Assembly (NCBI RefSeq): GCF_900324475.1 | Contig: NZ_LT992502.1 | Coordinates: 3,658,001-3,722,000 of the forward strand | Length of the DNA stretch: 64,000 nt | From: Enterobacter bugandensis | Lineage (GTDB): Bacteria > Pseudomonadota > Gammaproteobacteria > Enterobacterales > Enterobacteriaceae | Reading direction: 5' to 3' | Shown here: positions 8,366-16,952 of the stretch, piece after piece | How the letters are laid out: the number at the start of each line of letters is the position of its first letter | How positions within the stretch are numbered: position 1 is the first letter of the stretch | The notes under the pieces: generated by a model | Seen by the model: the letters and a program-made list of their open reading frames with translations, nothing else | Told to the model about the DNA's origin: nothing | The model's database searches: none | Program-made: the position numbers and the translations under genes

Positions 8366-9322
8366 TTATCTTCCTTCATTAACAATGTGGGTACCCGTTT
8401 CACCGCGCAGCGCCGCGGGCAGGCAGTCCGGCGAGGTGATGATCACGCGCCTGCCGCCGTGGCGTAAAAATGCCAGCGAGGCGACGATTTTGGGCAGCAT
8501 GCTGCCCGCCGGAAAGTGTCCTTCATCCATGTAGCGCGTCATCTGCGCTACATTGACAGTGTCCAGCGTCTGCTGGTCTGGCTTGCCGAAGTTAACGCAG
8601 ACTTTCTCCACGCCGGTGGTTATCACCAGCACGTCGGCGCAAATCTCACGGGCCAGCAGCGCGGTGGAGAGATCTTTATCGATAACCGCATCCACGCTCT
8701 GATAATCCCCCTGCTCGCTGCGCACCACGGGAATGCCTCCGCCGCCCGCGCCGATGACCACAAAACCTTTCTGCGTTAGCGCCTTAATCGCATCCGCCTC
8801 GACGATGCGCAGCGGCTGGGGCGAGGCCACCACGCGGCGATAGCCCCGGCCTGAATCCTCGACAAAATGCCAGTCCGGGTGCGCGAGCTGTAGCTCGTCG
8901 CGCTGCGCCTCGCTGAAGAACGCGCCGATCGGTTTTGTCGGGTGCGTAAAGCCGGGATCGTTTTTATCCACCTCCACCTGGGTGACGACCGTGACCGCCT
9001 TTTGCTCGCCACGCGCCGCCAGGCGGTTGTTGAGCGCCTGCTGGATCAGGTAGCCGATGCCGCCCTGGGTATCCGCCACGCAGTTTGCCAGCGGGGTCAG
9101 CGGCAGCCCTTCCCGCTCGTGGGCGATCTCGGCGCGGCGCAGATCCAGCCCCACCTGCGGGCCGTTGCCGTGGGTGAGGACGATGTCATAGTCGGAGGCC
9201 AGCATTTCAAGCACCGACTCGGCCACCGCTTTGACCGCCTGCGCCTGATGTTCAACCGACTGGCTGGCGTTGTCTTTGATAATGCTGTTGCCGCCGATGG
9301 CGACGACCATTAGCTCTTTCAT
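8366..9322 (-). CDS. arcC: Carbamate kinase
   Basis: A 318-residue carbamate kinase, which makes ATP from carbamoyl phosphate and ADP in the cytoplasm. Family motifs are clear: AIGGNSII, THGNGPQVG, the region TQVEVDKNDPGF with HPTKPIG, and VIGAGGGGIPVV followed by DAVIDKDLSTALLA. Length is normal. Its ATG overlaps the permease stop in an ATGA, so it is coupled within the operon. Next to FdrA and DUF1116 proteins rather than an arginine deiminase it most likely takes carbamoyl phosphate from a carbamoyltransferase other than ornithine carbamoyltransferase. Confidence 0.94.
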   Translation of the reverse strand: MKELMVVAIGGNSIIKDNASQSVEHQAQAVKAVAESVLEMLASDYDIVLTHGNGPQVGLDLRRAEIAHEREGLPLTPLANCVADTQGGIGYLIQQALNNRLAARGEQKAVTVVTQVEVDKNDPGFTHPTKPIGAFFSEAQRDELQLAHPDWHFVEDSGRGYRRVVASPQPLRIVEADAIKALTQKGFVVIGAGGGGIPVVRSEQGDYQSVDAVIDKDLSTALLAREICADVLVITTGVEKVCVNFGKPDQQTLDTVNVAQMTRYMDEGHFPAGSMLPKIVASLAFLRHGGRRVIITSPDCLPAALRGETGTHIVNEGR

Positions 9323-10869
9323 ACGTTTTCCTTCGCAACAGTAACTTCAGCGCTCGCAACTTCGCGGCTGTCGAGGAAATGCTTCACCACAAACATGCCG
9401 CCCATCATCAGGTAGGCCGTGACGAACATCAGGGAACTGCCCTCGGCAAAGCCCACCACTGGCGCGTGGATCACGCCAAACAGCGCCAGCAGCGCGCCTC
9501 CTGCGGCGGCGGCGGCCCCGCGCAGCGGTTTGTTAATGATGGCGAAGATAGCGATACAGCCCCAGAGCATGCTGGCGAGCGGCGCACCGTTGCCGAGGTG
9601 CATCAGCCCCTCGTAGTAGATCCCTTTGCTGTGCAGCACGTCGGTGCCAATTTTCGCCGCGCTGGTTCCCGCCGCGCTCATCACGCTGTTCATCATGGTC
9701 AGCGCCCAGTTAGCGATCCACGGGAACAGGCAGATAAAGATGACGGGCACCTCCACTTTCGGCGTTTCCCGCACCACCTGGTTGGCGGTGACGACGCCGA
9801 TAAACACCAGAATCGGCACGATAGCGGTCATCGGTATGATGGCGAGCATAAAGGCCCCCAGCCCGAACAGCGGCACGATGAACATGGTCACGCCGGACGC
9901 CAGCGTGTAGCCGATGCTCGCCCCCATCGCCTTCCAGCCGGGATGGCCCACGTAGACCGTGACCGGGAACGGGTTGCCCATCAGGCAGCCGAGCATGGAA
10001 GCCAGGCCGTTCGCCAGCATCACCTTGCGGGTCGGGTACTCATCCCCCGCCGCATGGGCACTTTCGATGTTCTCCAGGTCAAAGATGTAGTTCGCCAGCC
10101 CCAGCGGTACGGCGGACGCCAGATACGGCAGCGCGTGCGGAAGGCCCTGCATAAAGCTGTCCACGTGCACCTCCGGCGGGTTAAAGCCGAAGGATGACAT
10201 GGACGCCTTAATGGCATCCGGGCTTTGCAGTCCGGAAATCCACGCCAGCGCTGTTCCGGCAATCAGCAGCAGCAGGCCGGTCGGGATTTTGGCGAAAATC
10301 GGCTTTTTACCGAACCAGTTAATGAAGATCAGCAGCAGAACGATGAACGACACGGTGGGCGCTTCGAACGCCTGCAACATTGGGTTCATCGCCAGCAGCA
10401 GCAGGCCAAGACCGGACAGGCATGACAGCAGCACGGTACGCGGGATCATCTTGCGGATGGTCTCCCCCAGGAACGAGCCGCCCGCGAGGATCATTGCTTC
10501 CACAAAGCACCACACCAGGCCAATCTGAATCGCGAAATCCGCATCGCCGGTTTGCTGGTAGACGGGCATCAGGACCAGGAAGGTCACGGTAAAAATCGAG
10601 GGTGCGCTCGGGCCGGACGGCAGCGCGGTGACGTCCGTACGTCCGGTGGCGCGCGCCATTTGCAGGCCAAACCATGTGTAGCATAAGCTCGCTACCAGCA
10701 CCGCCAGCCCGAAGGCCGGCGCGATGCGTCCATAAACAATCTCCTTCGGGATGCCGACGACAAAAATGAGCAGCCCCATCATGGTCAGCAAATTAGTCAG
10801 GTTGTTGGTCATCAACCCGAAATAGGCCGCCCAGTCACCTCTTTTCCACTCCAGTTTCATGTTTTTCAT
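9319..10869 (-). CDS. NCS2-type xanthine/uracil-like permease
   Basis: This 516-residue polytopic inner-membrane protein has about 12-14 hydrophobic segments and the general text of the nucleobase/ascorbate transporter superfamily (GDWAAYFGLMTNNLTNLLTM at the N-terminus, TDVTALPSGPSAPSIFT, and a late LANYIFDLENIESAHAAGDE). It is a distant member, so xanthine or uracil need not be its substrate. Its position between the DUF1116 gene and carbamate kinase points to uptake of the pathway's starting compound. It starts 11 bases after the DUF1116 stop. Confidence 0.85.
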   Translation of the reverse strand: MKNMKLEWKRGDWAAYFGLMTNNLTNLLTMMGLLIFVVGIPKEIVYGRIAPAFGLAVLVASLCYTWFGLQMARATGRTDVTALPSGPSAPSIFTVTFLVLMPVYQQTGDADFAIQIGLVWCFVEAMILAGGSFLGETIRKMIPRTVLLSCLSGLGLLLLAMNPMLQAFEAPTVSFIVLLLIFINWFGKKPIFAKIPTGLLLLIAGTALAWISGLQSPDAIKASMSSFGFNPPEVHVDSFMQGLPHALPYLASAVPLGLANYIFDLENIESAHAAGDEYPTRKVMLANGLASMLGCLMGNPFPVTVYVGHPGWKAMGASIGYTLASGVTMFIVPLFGLGAFMLAIIPMTAIVPILVFIGVVTANQVVRETPKVEVPVIFICLFPWIANWALTMMNSVMSAAGTSAAKIGTDVLHSKGIYYEGLMHLGNGAPLASMLWGCIAIFAIINKPLRGAAAAAGGALLALFGVIHAPVVGFAEGSSLMFVTAYLMMGGMFVVKHFLDSREVASAEVTVAKENV

Positions 10870-10880
10870 GGATGCATACC

Positions 10881-12296
10881 TTATAGAACGTAGCGATCGC
10901 GGAAGGTCAACAGCGCCTTTTCAAAACAGCTAAACGGCGGGTGAACGATGCCCGCCCCAATCATGCCGATGCCCGCGTCCTTGTGGGCTATGGCGGTGTT
11001 GATCACCGGCAGAATGCCGCTGCCCGCCACTCTGGTGATGTCGATGGCGGTTGGAATGCCCATAAACGACAGCAGCGGAATGGTGACGTTCGGGTTCTCG
11101 CCGAGGGTGATTTCGCGCATCTGGCGCGAGAAGTCGATGGCTTCCTCCACCGTGCCGCCCACCAGCGCAACGATGGCCGGTGCCGTCGCCATCGCAAAGC
11201 CGCCGATGCCGTAGGTTTCGGTGATGGCGCTGTCGCCAATGTCCAGCCCGGAGTCTTCCGGCTTGTAGCCTGCGAACATCGGGCCAATCACCTGCTGCGC
11301 CGGGCCGGTGAACCACTGTCCCGGCAGGCCGGAAACGCGCAGGCCGAACTCGTAGCCGTTGCGCGCCATGGTGGTAACCACGGTGCTATATTCAATGCCG
11401 TGAGCGGCATCCAGCGCGGCTTTACACATCGCCATCCACGTCGGGCCGGAGAAGTAGTCGCTGCTGGCGACAAACTCAAACACCTCGCGCTGCTGCTCCA
11501 CCGGGTAGCCCGCCTGAATCAGCCCCGGCGTCAGCGCCTGGATCAGCAGCGTGGTGCCGGCGTTGTTGCGGTTGTGGCACTCGTCGCCCATGTGCAGCGC
11601 CTGGGCCAGCATCAGGCGCAGGTCGATTTCGCCGATGATATTCATCGCGTCGCGCAGCATCGGGCCGAGCACGTCGCGCATCCAGTTCAGGCGGTCGATC
11701 ACGCTCTGGTCGTTAGCCCCCATGCGCAGGATCTTCGCCATCTGCTCGCTGAGGTTGGTGAACGCCCGGTTACCGTAGGTTTTGTTTTCAACAATGTGCA
11801 TAAACATCGACGCGGAGGTGACGCCCGCCATGGAGCCCACGCAGTCGTGCTCGTGGCACGGCGAGAAGGTGATCTCGCCTGAAGCCGCCAGCCTTGCGGC
11901 ATCCTCCAGATCCGTCGCCAGCCCTTCAAATACCAGCGCACCGGTAACCGCGCCCTTCATCGCCCCGCACATGTTTTCCCATGCGACGGGCGGACCGGCG
12001 TGCAGAATGGTGGTGCGGGTCATGCCCGGCACTACGTTAATTGCCTGGTCATAGCCCACCAGCACCGGGTGAGACTGGATGATGCGCTCAAGGGCGATTT
12101 TGTTCGCGGCAGCGATCTTCTCCGCCAGCGGTTTCTCTGCCAGCTGGTCGAGCGCTTCAACAACCTGCATATTGCCCTGCCCCGGCGGCGTCCAGTCGAG
12201 CTGGGTCACGGGAACGTGCTGCTTTTTGAGGTCGTCGCTGAACATCGCAATGCCGACGTTAATGACGTTAAGCGGCTGGTTGAATAAAGTGGTCAT
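10881..12296 (-). CDS. DUF1116 (YlbE/AllG-family) protein
   Basis: A 471-residue protein of the YlbE family, starting at MTTLFNQPLNVIN. The start overlaps the fdrA stop by one base (TAATG), a coupling arrangement. Conserved patches include PVAWENMCGAMKGA, FSPCHEHDCVGSMAGVTSAS and GDECHNRNNAGTTLL. In E. coli, FdrA, YlbE and YlbF (AllFGH) together form oxamate transcarbamylase, which releases carbamoyl phosphate. Here FdrA and the YlbE homologue are present but no YlbF homologue (DUF2877) is in the window. The transferase role is inferred from family and context. Confidence 0.9.
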   Translation of the reverse strand: MTTLFNQPLNVINVGIAMFSDDLKKQHVPVTQLDWTPPGQGNMQVVEALDQLAEKPLAEKIAAANKIALERIIQSHPVLVGYDQAINVVPGMTRTTILHAGPPVAWENMCGAMKGAVTGALVFEGLATDLEDAARLAASGEITFSPCHEHDCVGSMAGVTSASMFMHIVENKTYGNRAFTNLSEQMAKILRMGANDQSVIDRLNWMRDVLGPMLRDAMNIIGEIDLRLMLAQALHMGDECHNRNNAGTTLLIQALTPGLIQAGYPVEQQREVFEFVASSDYFSGPTWMAMCKAALDAAHGIEYSTVVTTMARNGYEFGLRVSGLPGQWFTGPAQQVIGPMFAGYKPEDSGLDIGDSAITETYGIGGFAMATAPAIVALVGGTVEEAIDFSRQMREITLGENPNVTIPLLSFMGIPTAIDITRVAGSGILPVINTAIAHKDAGIGMIGAGIVHPPFSCFEKALLTFRDRYVL

Positions 12297-13837
12297 TATG
12301 CGTTCTCCCCTTTGCAAACAAATTCGCGTGCCAGTAATCCGGTGTTGGTGCTGCTGCTGGCCCAGATGACGCCTGCGTCGGTCAGCCGCTGGCACTGCTG
12401 CGCCAGCGACTGCGGATCCTGGTCGGTGCCGAGCACGTAGCCGAGGATCTCCAGCGGACGGTTATCGGCTCTCGCGATCGCCTGTGCCTCTTTGATCGCG
12501 TCGATCATCACCCCCACCGGATCCTCGTGCGCGCCGAAGCCGAGCACGAAGTCCATCACGATGACGCCCACCTGCGGATCGCGCGCCTCCTGTAGCAGGC
12601 GGCTGATGCGGTTGGTCGGGTCGATCATTGGGTGCGGTTTGCCGTTGGTGAAGTCGTCGTCACCGAAGTCAAGGAAGGTGTGGGCCTGGCTGACGCTGAT
12701 GTCCTTCAGGCGCTTAGCCGGATCGGGCTGGATATTGCTCCAGACATCGTCGAACTTCTCCAGCGCGGCAAACATCGCTTCGTCGCACAGGGTGCCGCCG
12801 CAGAACAGGCCGCGAATGTACTTCTGCTGCGGGGTCAGGCGGGCGCGCACCTCTTCAATCAAAGGCCAGTTGAGCGGATGCAGATCCAGGGACTCTTTTT
12901 TAATGCCGGTAAGCAGCACCGCCTTCAGCGCCGCCTCTTTGGTGCCACGCGCAAACTGCAGGCCGTCTTCATCGGCGGGCGGTTCGCTGCGGCCGAGGAA
13001 GCAAACAACCACCGGCTTGCGGCAGGCTCTGGCGCGGGCCAGCACCTTTTCTGCCACCGCTGGCGCAGGCGGCTTGGAGATGAGCGCAATCACCTGAGTG
13101 CCCTCGTCCGCCTCAAGCATGTCGATGGCGTCGAGCATCATCAGGCCGCCGATTTTCTCGCTGAGATCGCGCCCGCCGGTGCCGATTAGCTGCGACACGC
13201 CGCCGCCGAACTCGTGAATGCGCACGCTCAGCTCCTGGCTGCCGGTGCCGGAGGCGCCAACGATCCCAATCGGCCCGCGACGTACCGCGTTGGCGAAGCA
13301 CAGCCCCGCACCGTTGATGATGGCGGTCCCGCAGTCTGGCCCCATCATCAGCAGCCCTTTCTCATGCGCCAGCTGCTTCAGCGCCAGCTCGTCGTCCAGC
13401 GACACGTTATCGGAGAACAGCATCACGTTAAGATCGTTTTCCAGCGCCTGACGCGCTTCGCGGGCGGCAAAGGTGCCGTTGACAGAAATGACCGCCAGGT
13501 TGCTGTCCGGGCGATGGGTCTTGGCGCTGGCAATCGTCGCGTAGCGTGCTTCATGGCCGCCGCTGCTCGCTTTGCGTGTAAATAAGGCTTCTATTTCCGC
13601 CAGCGTTTCATCGTTCGCCGCGTCGCCTTTAATCACGATCATCAGGTCGCCATTTTTGGCTTCCGCTAATTCCGGCGTGAGCAGCCCGAGATTTTTCAGA
13701 ACGCCTTTATTCATTTCCGTCGCCATTGCCACAAACGCCTGTTCGACGCCCGGCAATTTATTGGCTTTGGTGGAAACCGACATTAAGGAAACCGAATCGA
13801 AATACGTGTTCTTTTTTATAACGATTTTGGTTGGCAT
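12296..13837 (-). CDS. fdrA: FdrA-family protein (acyl-CoA ligase-like carbamoyltransferase subunit)
   Basis: A 513-residue FdrA homologue with a succinyl-CoA-synthetase-like fold. The start MPTKIVIKKNTYFD has a strong CAGGAG site; a longer frame upstream lacks one. Ligase-type motifs are visible: MMGPDCGTAIINGAG, GIVGASGTGSQELSVRIHEF and LIGTGGRDLSEKIGG. The phosphohistidine motif of true succinyl-CoA synthetase is not seen. In E. coli the homologue (AllF) is a subunit of oxamate transcarbamylase. It is coupled to the DUF1116 gene downstream and preceded by the ankyrin gene and a hairpin. Confidence 0.92.
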   Translation of the reverse strand: MPTKIVIKKNTYFDSVSLMSVSTKANKLPGVEQAFVAMATEMNKGVLKNLGLLTPELAEAKNGDLMIVIKGDAANDETLAEIEALFTRKASSGGHEARYATIASAKTHRPDSNLAVISVNGTFAAREARQALENDLNVMLFSDNVSLDDELALKQLAHEKGLLMMGPDCGTAIINGAGLCFANAVRRGPIGIVGASGTGSQELSVRIHEFGGGVSQLIGTGGRDLSEKIGGLMMLDAIDMLEADEGTQVIALISKPPAPAVAEKVLARARACRKPVVVCFLGRSEPPADEDGLQFARGTKEAALKAVLLTGIKKESLDLHPLNWPLIEEVRARLTPQQKYIRGLFCGGTLCDEAMFAALEKFDDVWSNIQPDPAKRLKDISVSQAHTFLDFGDDDFTNGKPHPMIDPTNRISRLLQEARDPQVGVIVMDFVLGFGAHEDPVGVMIDAIKEAQAIARADNRPLEILGYVLGTDQDPQSLAQQCQRLTDAGVIWASSSTNTGLLAREFVCKGENA

Positions 13838-13915
13838 TGTTTTCTCCTGAATACGGATAAAAGGGGGCCGCCGTCGCGCAGAATGCACGTCGGTAAAAAT
13901 ACTGTTTGAATTAAC

Positions 13916-13937
13916 GGCCAGCCGGAAGTGGCTGGCC
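13916..13937. terminator. 8-bp perfect hairpin between the ankyrin gene and fdrA
   Basis: GGCCAGCC pairs with GGCTGGCC around a 6-base loop in the 107-base gap. No U-run follows on the minus strand (GTTAATTC), so it may be an attenuator or an mRNA-processing/stability element setting ankyrin versus fdrA levels rather than a full stop. Confidence 0.5.
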
Positions 13938-13944
13938 AACTGCG

Positions 13945-14550
13945 CTATGCGCCTGCCGCCAGCAGCAGGTCTGCTATCGCGTTGAAGCCTTTTTCCCGCG
14001 CCAGTTCGAGCGGGGTTTTGCCGTATTTATCGGTCATGTGCGGATTCGCGCCGTGATCCAGCAGCAGCTTCACAATTTCCTGCTGCTTTGCGCCGCCGTC
14101 ATTCAGCACGATGGCTTCCAGCAGCGGCGTCCAGCCGACAAAGTTAGTGTGGTTGACGTTAATATCGGTTTTTTCCAGCAGCTCGCGCACGATTTCAACG
14201 TGGCCTTTTTCACTGGCAGGGGTAATGCCCACGCCGCCGAAGCGCGTCAGACGGTCTAGATCCGGATTCGCCGGAAGAACGATGCGCAGCAGGGTTAAAT
14301 CATTAGTCAGGCAGCTTATCAGGAAGGGGTTAAAACAGGTCTGGTCCTGTTTATCAATATCCGCGCCGGCGGCAATTAATAATTCCACGCAGGCATAATG
14401 CTTTTTCAGGCTGGCAATAATAATGGCGGTTCTTTTCTGGCGATTGGTGGCGTTAATATCCACGCCGTTATCCAGGCAGGCTTTTAGCGCGTCGATGTTG
14501 CCCTCTTCTGCCGCCAGCAGAAATTCCGTAACGAGTGCGTTTGCAGACAT
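13945..14550 (-). CDS. Ankyrin-repeat protein
   Basis: A 201-residue protein made of about five ankyrin repeats with no signal peptide: EGNIDALKACLDNGVDINA, then units with RTAIIIASLKKHYACVELLI and AAGADIDKQD, GHVEIVRELLEKTDINVNH, and a final KYGKTPLELAREKGFNAIA. Ankyrin stacks act as protein-binding scaffolds, so it probably binds another operon product. It is the first gene of the fdrA operon, separated from fdrA by 107 bases that hold a hairpin. The start has a GGGAG site. Its partner is unknown. Confidence 0.9.
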   Translation of the reverse strand: MSANALVTEFLLAAEEGNIDALKACLDNGVDINATNRQKRTAIIIASLKKHYACVELLIAAGADIDKQDQTCFNPFLISCLTNDLTLLRIVLPANPDLDRLTRFGGVGITPASEKGHVEIVRELLEKTDINVNHTNFVGWTPLLEAIVLNDGGAKQQEIVKLLLDHGANPHMTDKYGKTPLELAREKGFNAIADLLLAAGA

Positions 14551-14869
14551 ATTCAGTCTCCCAATGTTTCACTTCTGATGACCTGAGAATAGCAACAGCC
14601 TGGTCACAAAAGAATCCGCTTAAAAATGATTCATCGACACGCAATTCATTGTTGAGTTAAATTCAACAGTCAGGCTAAAACGTGCGTCTGTGCAACCTTT
14701 TTCTTATGGTTTACCGCTTTTTAGCGCCTCAGGCAGCATTATCCTTATGGTTGTAAAAGCCTTGCAGGACGCGGCTCCGCGTAAATAGTCAGAACTGTGA
14801 CACACTTCAAATATGATGTAACGGCGCTGTTAAAATATGTTCAAAACTGATGGCTGAGGATGCTGTGAT
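14551..14869. promoter_or_regulatory. Divergent promoter region, ankyrin-fdrA operon / AllS-like regulator
   Basis: This 319-base stretch has no gene. It separates the minus-strand operon from the plus-strand LysR gene and so must carry both promoters. The only clear element I see is the GTTGA-N7-TCAAC palindrome listed separately. No promoter could be fixed with confidence. Confidence 0.6.
14651..14667. promoter_or_regulatory. Candidate LysR-type operator
   Basis: GTTGAGTTAAATTCAAC is a perfect 5-bp inverted repeat with a 7-base spacer and contains the T-N11-A core expected of LysR-family sites. It lies about 100 bases upstream of the ankyrin gene and 200 bases upstream of the divergent AllS-like gene. 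Confidence 0.55.
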
Positions 14870-15799
14870 ATGAATTCCATCTTTACCGAAGAGAACCTGC
14901 TGGCCTTCACCACCGCGGCACGCTTCGGCAGCTTCAGCAAAGCCGCCGCCGAGCTGGGTGTGACGACCTCCGCCATTAGCTACACCATTAAACGCATGGA
15001 GACCGGGCTGGACGTGGTGCTGTTTGTGCGCAACACGCGCAGCATCGAGCTGACGGAGTCCGGGTTTTATTTTTACCGTAAAGCCACCGACCTGCTGAAT
15101 GACTTCCACGCCATCAAGCGCGGGATTGATACCATTTCGCAGGGCATCGAGGCGCGAGTGCGCATCTGCATTAATCAGCTCTTGTATACGCCGCGCCATA
15201 CCGCGCGTTTGCTGCAGGTGCTGAAAAAGCAGTTTCCCACCTGCCAGATCACGGTGACGACCGAGGTGTATAACGGCGTCTGGGATTCGATCATCAACAA
15301 TCAGGCCAACATCGCGATTGGCGCGCCGGATACGCTGCTGGACGGCGGCGGGATTGATTACACCGAAATTGGCGCCATTCGCTGGGTGTTTGCCATCGCG
15401 CCGGAACATCCCCTCGCCTTTGTTCCCGAACCGATAGCGGAGAGCCAGTTGCGCCTGTACCCCAACATCATGGTGGAAGATACCGCGCATACCATCAACA
15501 AGAAGGTCGGCTGGCTGCTGCACGGGCAGGAGGCGATTCTGGTGCCGGATTTCAACACCAAGTGCCAGTGCCAGATTCTGGGGGAAGGGATTGGCTTTTT
15601 GCCGGAATACATGGCAAGAGAAGCGATGGAAGACGGTCTGCTCATCACGCGGCGTATTAACAATCCGCGTCAGGACTCGCGCATGCTGCTCGCCACGCAG
15701 CATGCGGCGACCGGCCAGGTGACGCGCTGGATCAAACAGCAGTTTGGCCCGGAAGGCGTGTTAACCGGTATATACAGTGATTTACTGTGGCGTGCTTAG
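14870..15799 (+). CDS. AllS-like LysR-family regulator
   Basis: A 309-residue LysR protein. The HTH covers roughly residues 8-45 (FGSFSKAAAELGVTTSAISY). The effector domain shares the distinctive pattern of E. coli AllS, the allantoin-pathway activator: GVWDSIINNQ, AIGAPD, FAIAPEHPLAF, VEDTAHTINKKVGWLL and a late GEGIGFLP. It is divergent from the ankyrin-fdrA operon and is its likely activator. The effector is probably a pathway intermediate. The 3' end overlaps the convergent yqaE by four bases or fewer. Confidence 0.88.
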   Translation: MNSIFTEENLLAFTTAARFGSFSKAAAELGVTTSAISYTIKRMETGLDVVLFVRNTRSIELTESGFYFYRKATDLLNDFHAIKRGIDTISQGIEARVRICINQLLYTPRHTARLLQVLKKQFPTCQITVTTEVYNGVWDSIINNQANIAIGAPDTLLDGGGIDYTEIGAIRWVFAIAPEHPLAFVPEPIAESQLRLYPNIMVEDTAHTINKKVGWLLHGQEAILVPDFNTKCQCQILGEGIGFLPEYMAREAMEDGLLITRRINNPRQDSRMLLATQHAATGQVTRWIKQQFGPEGVLTGIYSDLLWRA

Positions 15800-15954
15800 T
15801 TTTTCGTCTGCACCCAAAACGCGTGGATAAGGCCCGGGAAGTAACCCAGGATGGTCAGAAGGATGTTCAGAATAAACGCCCAGCCCAGTCCCTTGCCAAG
15901 CAGCACGCCCAGCGGCGGGAGAATAATCGTAAAAACAACGCGCCAAAAACCCAT
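15796..15954 (-). CDS. yqaE: YqaE/Pmp3-family small membrane protein
   Basis: A 52-residue, two-helix membrane protein nearly identical to E. coli YqaE (MGFWRVVFTIILPPLGVLLG start, YFPGLIHAFWVQTKN end). The frame is open 27 codons further upstream, but GGAG sits just before this ATG and family length is 52. Pmp3-like proteins are linked to membrane potential and stress; the bacterial role is not settled. From here onward the window follows E. coli gene order. Confidence 0.93.
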   Translation of the reverse strand: MGFWRVVFTIILPPLGVLLGKGLGWAFILNILLTILGYFPGLIHAFWVQTKN

Positions 15955-16133
15955 AATCACTCCGTGCAAGCTAACCAATTGAAAATTAAAAAGAGACATT
16001 TCTCTAAGCATAGCCAGTTTACGGGTTACTGCCATTCGTCTCTCGCGCTTTTACCTGCCTTTACCCTCTTTACACTGGCTTAAGCCCTTCCTTAAATGTT
16101 CTACTACTCATAAATTGACCGTAAGGAAACACC

Positions 16134-16655
16134 ATGTCTCTTTCTCTTATTTCGCCACAGCAGGCGAACGCGCTTATTAAAGAAGGCGCAAAACTGATTG
16201 ATATTCGCGATCCCGATGAGTATGCCCGCGAGCATATTCCGGCAGCACGCTCCATACCGCTGGATTCTTTACCCGGCGGGCTCAACGCTGCCCCTGGTGA
16301 AACGGTGATTTTCCACTGTCAGTCCGGGACACGGACATCAAACAATGCTGCGCGACTTGCGCAGGCAGCGTTGCCGGCTCAGGCCTTCGTGGTTGAGGGG
16401 GGCATTCAGGGCTGGAAGCAGGCCGGGCTGCTGACCGTTGAAGATAAATCCCAGCCGCTCCCGCTGATGCGGCAGGTACAAATTGCCGCCGGGCTGCTGA
16501 TCCTCTGCGGCGTGGTGCTGGGTTATAGCGTCTCCAGCGGCTTTTTCCTGCTGAGCGGTTTCGTCGGTGCCGGGCTGCTGTTCGCCGGTGTGACAGGTTT
16601 TTGCGGTATGGCACGGTTGCTGAAAGTGATGCCGTGGAACCGTCATACCTCATAA
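16134..16655 (+). CDS. ygaP: Membrane-anchored rhodanese YgaP
   Basis: A 173-residue thiosulfate sulfurtransferase. The rhodanese domain (residues ~1-105) contains [18 protein letters not shown] and the active-site loop HCQSGTR with catalytic C62; two C-terminal transmembrane helices (~115-160) anchor it. E. coli has the ArsR-family regulator gene ygaV directly upstream, but here there is none between yqaE and ygaP, so control must differ. Confidence 0.93.
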   Translation: MSLSLISPQQANALIKEGAKLIDIRDPDEYAREHIPAARSIPLDSLPGGLNAAPGETVIFHCQSGTRTSNNAARLAQAALPAQAFVVEGGIQGWKQAGLLTVEDKSQPLPLMRQVQIAAGLLILCGVVLGYSVSSGFFLLSGFVGAGLLFAGVTGFCGMARLLKVMPWNRHTS

Positions 16656-16734
16656 GCAGTAATCAATGAATTACGCTGTACCCGACATCAGACGTCGGCT
16701 AAGGTGAAGATCGCTAAAACGATGAGGAGGTTAT

Positions 16735-16914
16735 ATGTTTTCTGTCGGTGATTATGTGCAACCGCTAAAAGGCGGCCCAAAGCTGAAAGTGCTCGAAGTG
16801 AACGGTGAAAACGTGGTGGCGGTACAGGCCAGCAATGAACAAGGCGAGAAATATACGCTGAAAGCGGCCGATTTGGCGCCGTATACCGAAGAAGGTGATT
16901 TCGGCGTCTGCTGA
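16735..16914 (+). CDS. YodC-like DUF2158 small protein
   Basis: A 59-residue ORF (MFSVGDYVQPLKGGPKLKV at the start, EEGDFGVC at the end) with GAGGAGG before the ATG. The V-x-L-K-G-G-P-x-(L/M)-x-V pattern is that of the DUF2158/YodC family of small SH3-like proteins of unknown function. It lies between ygaP and the convergent stpA, with its own 79-base upstream gap. E. coli has no counterpart here as far as I recall. Confidence 0.75.
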   Translation: MFSVGDYVQPLKGGPKLKVLEVNGENVVAVQASNEQGEKYTLKAADLAPYTEEGDFGVC

Positions 16915-16952
16915 ACAGACAACCGGGCGGCTTGTTCCGCCCGGTCCACGTA

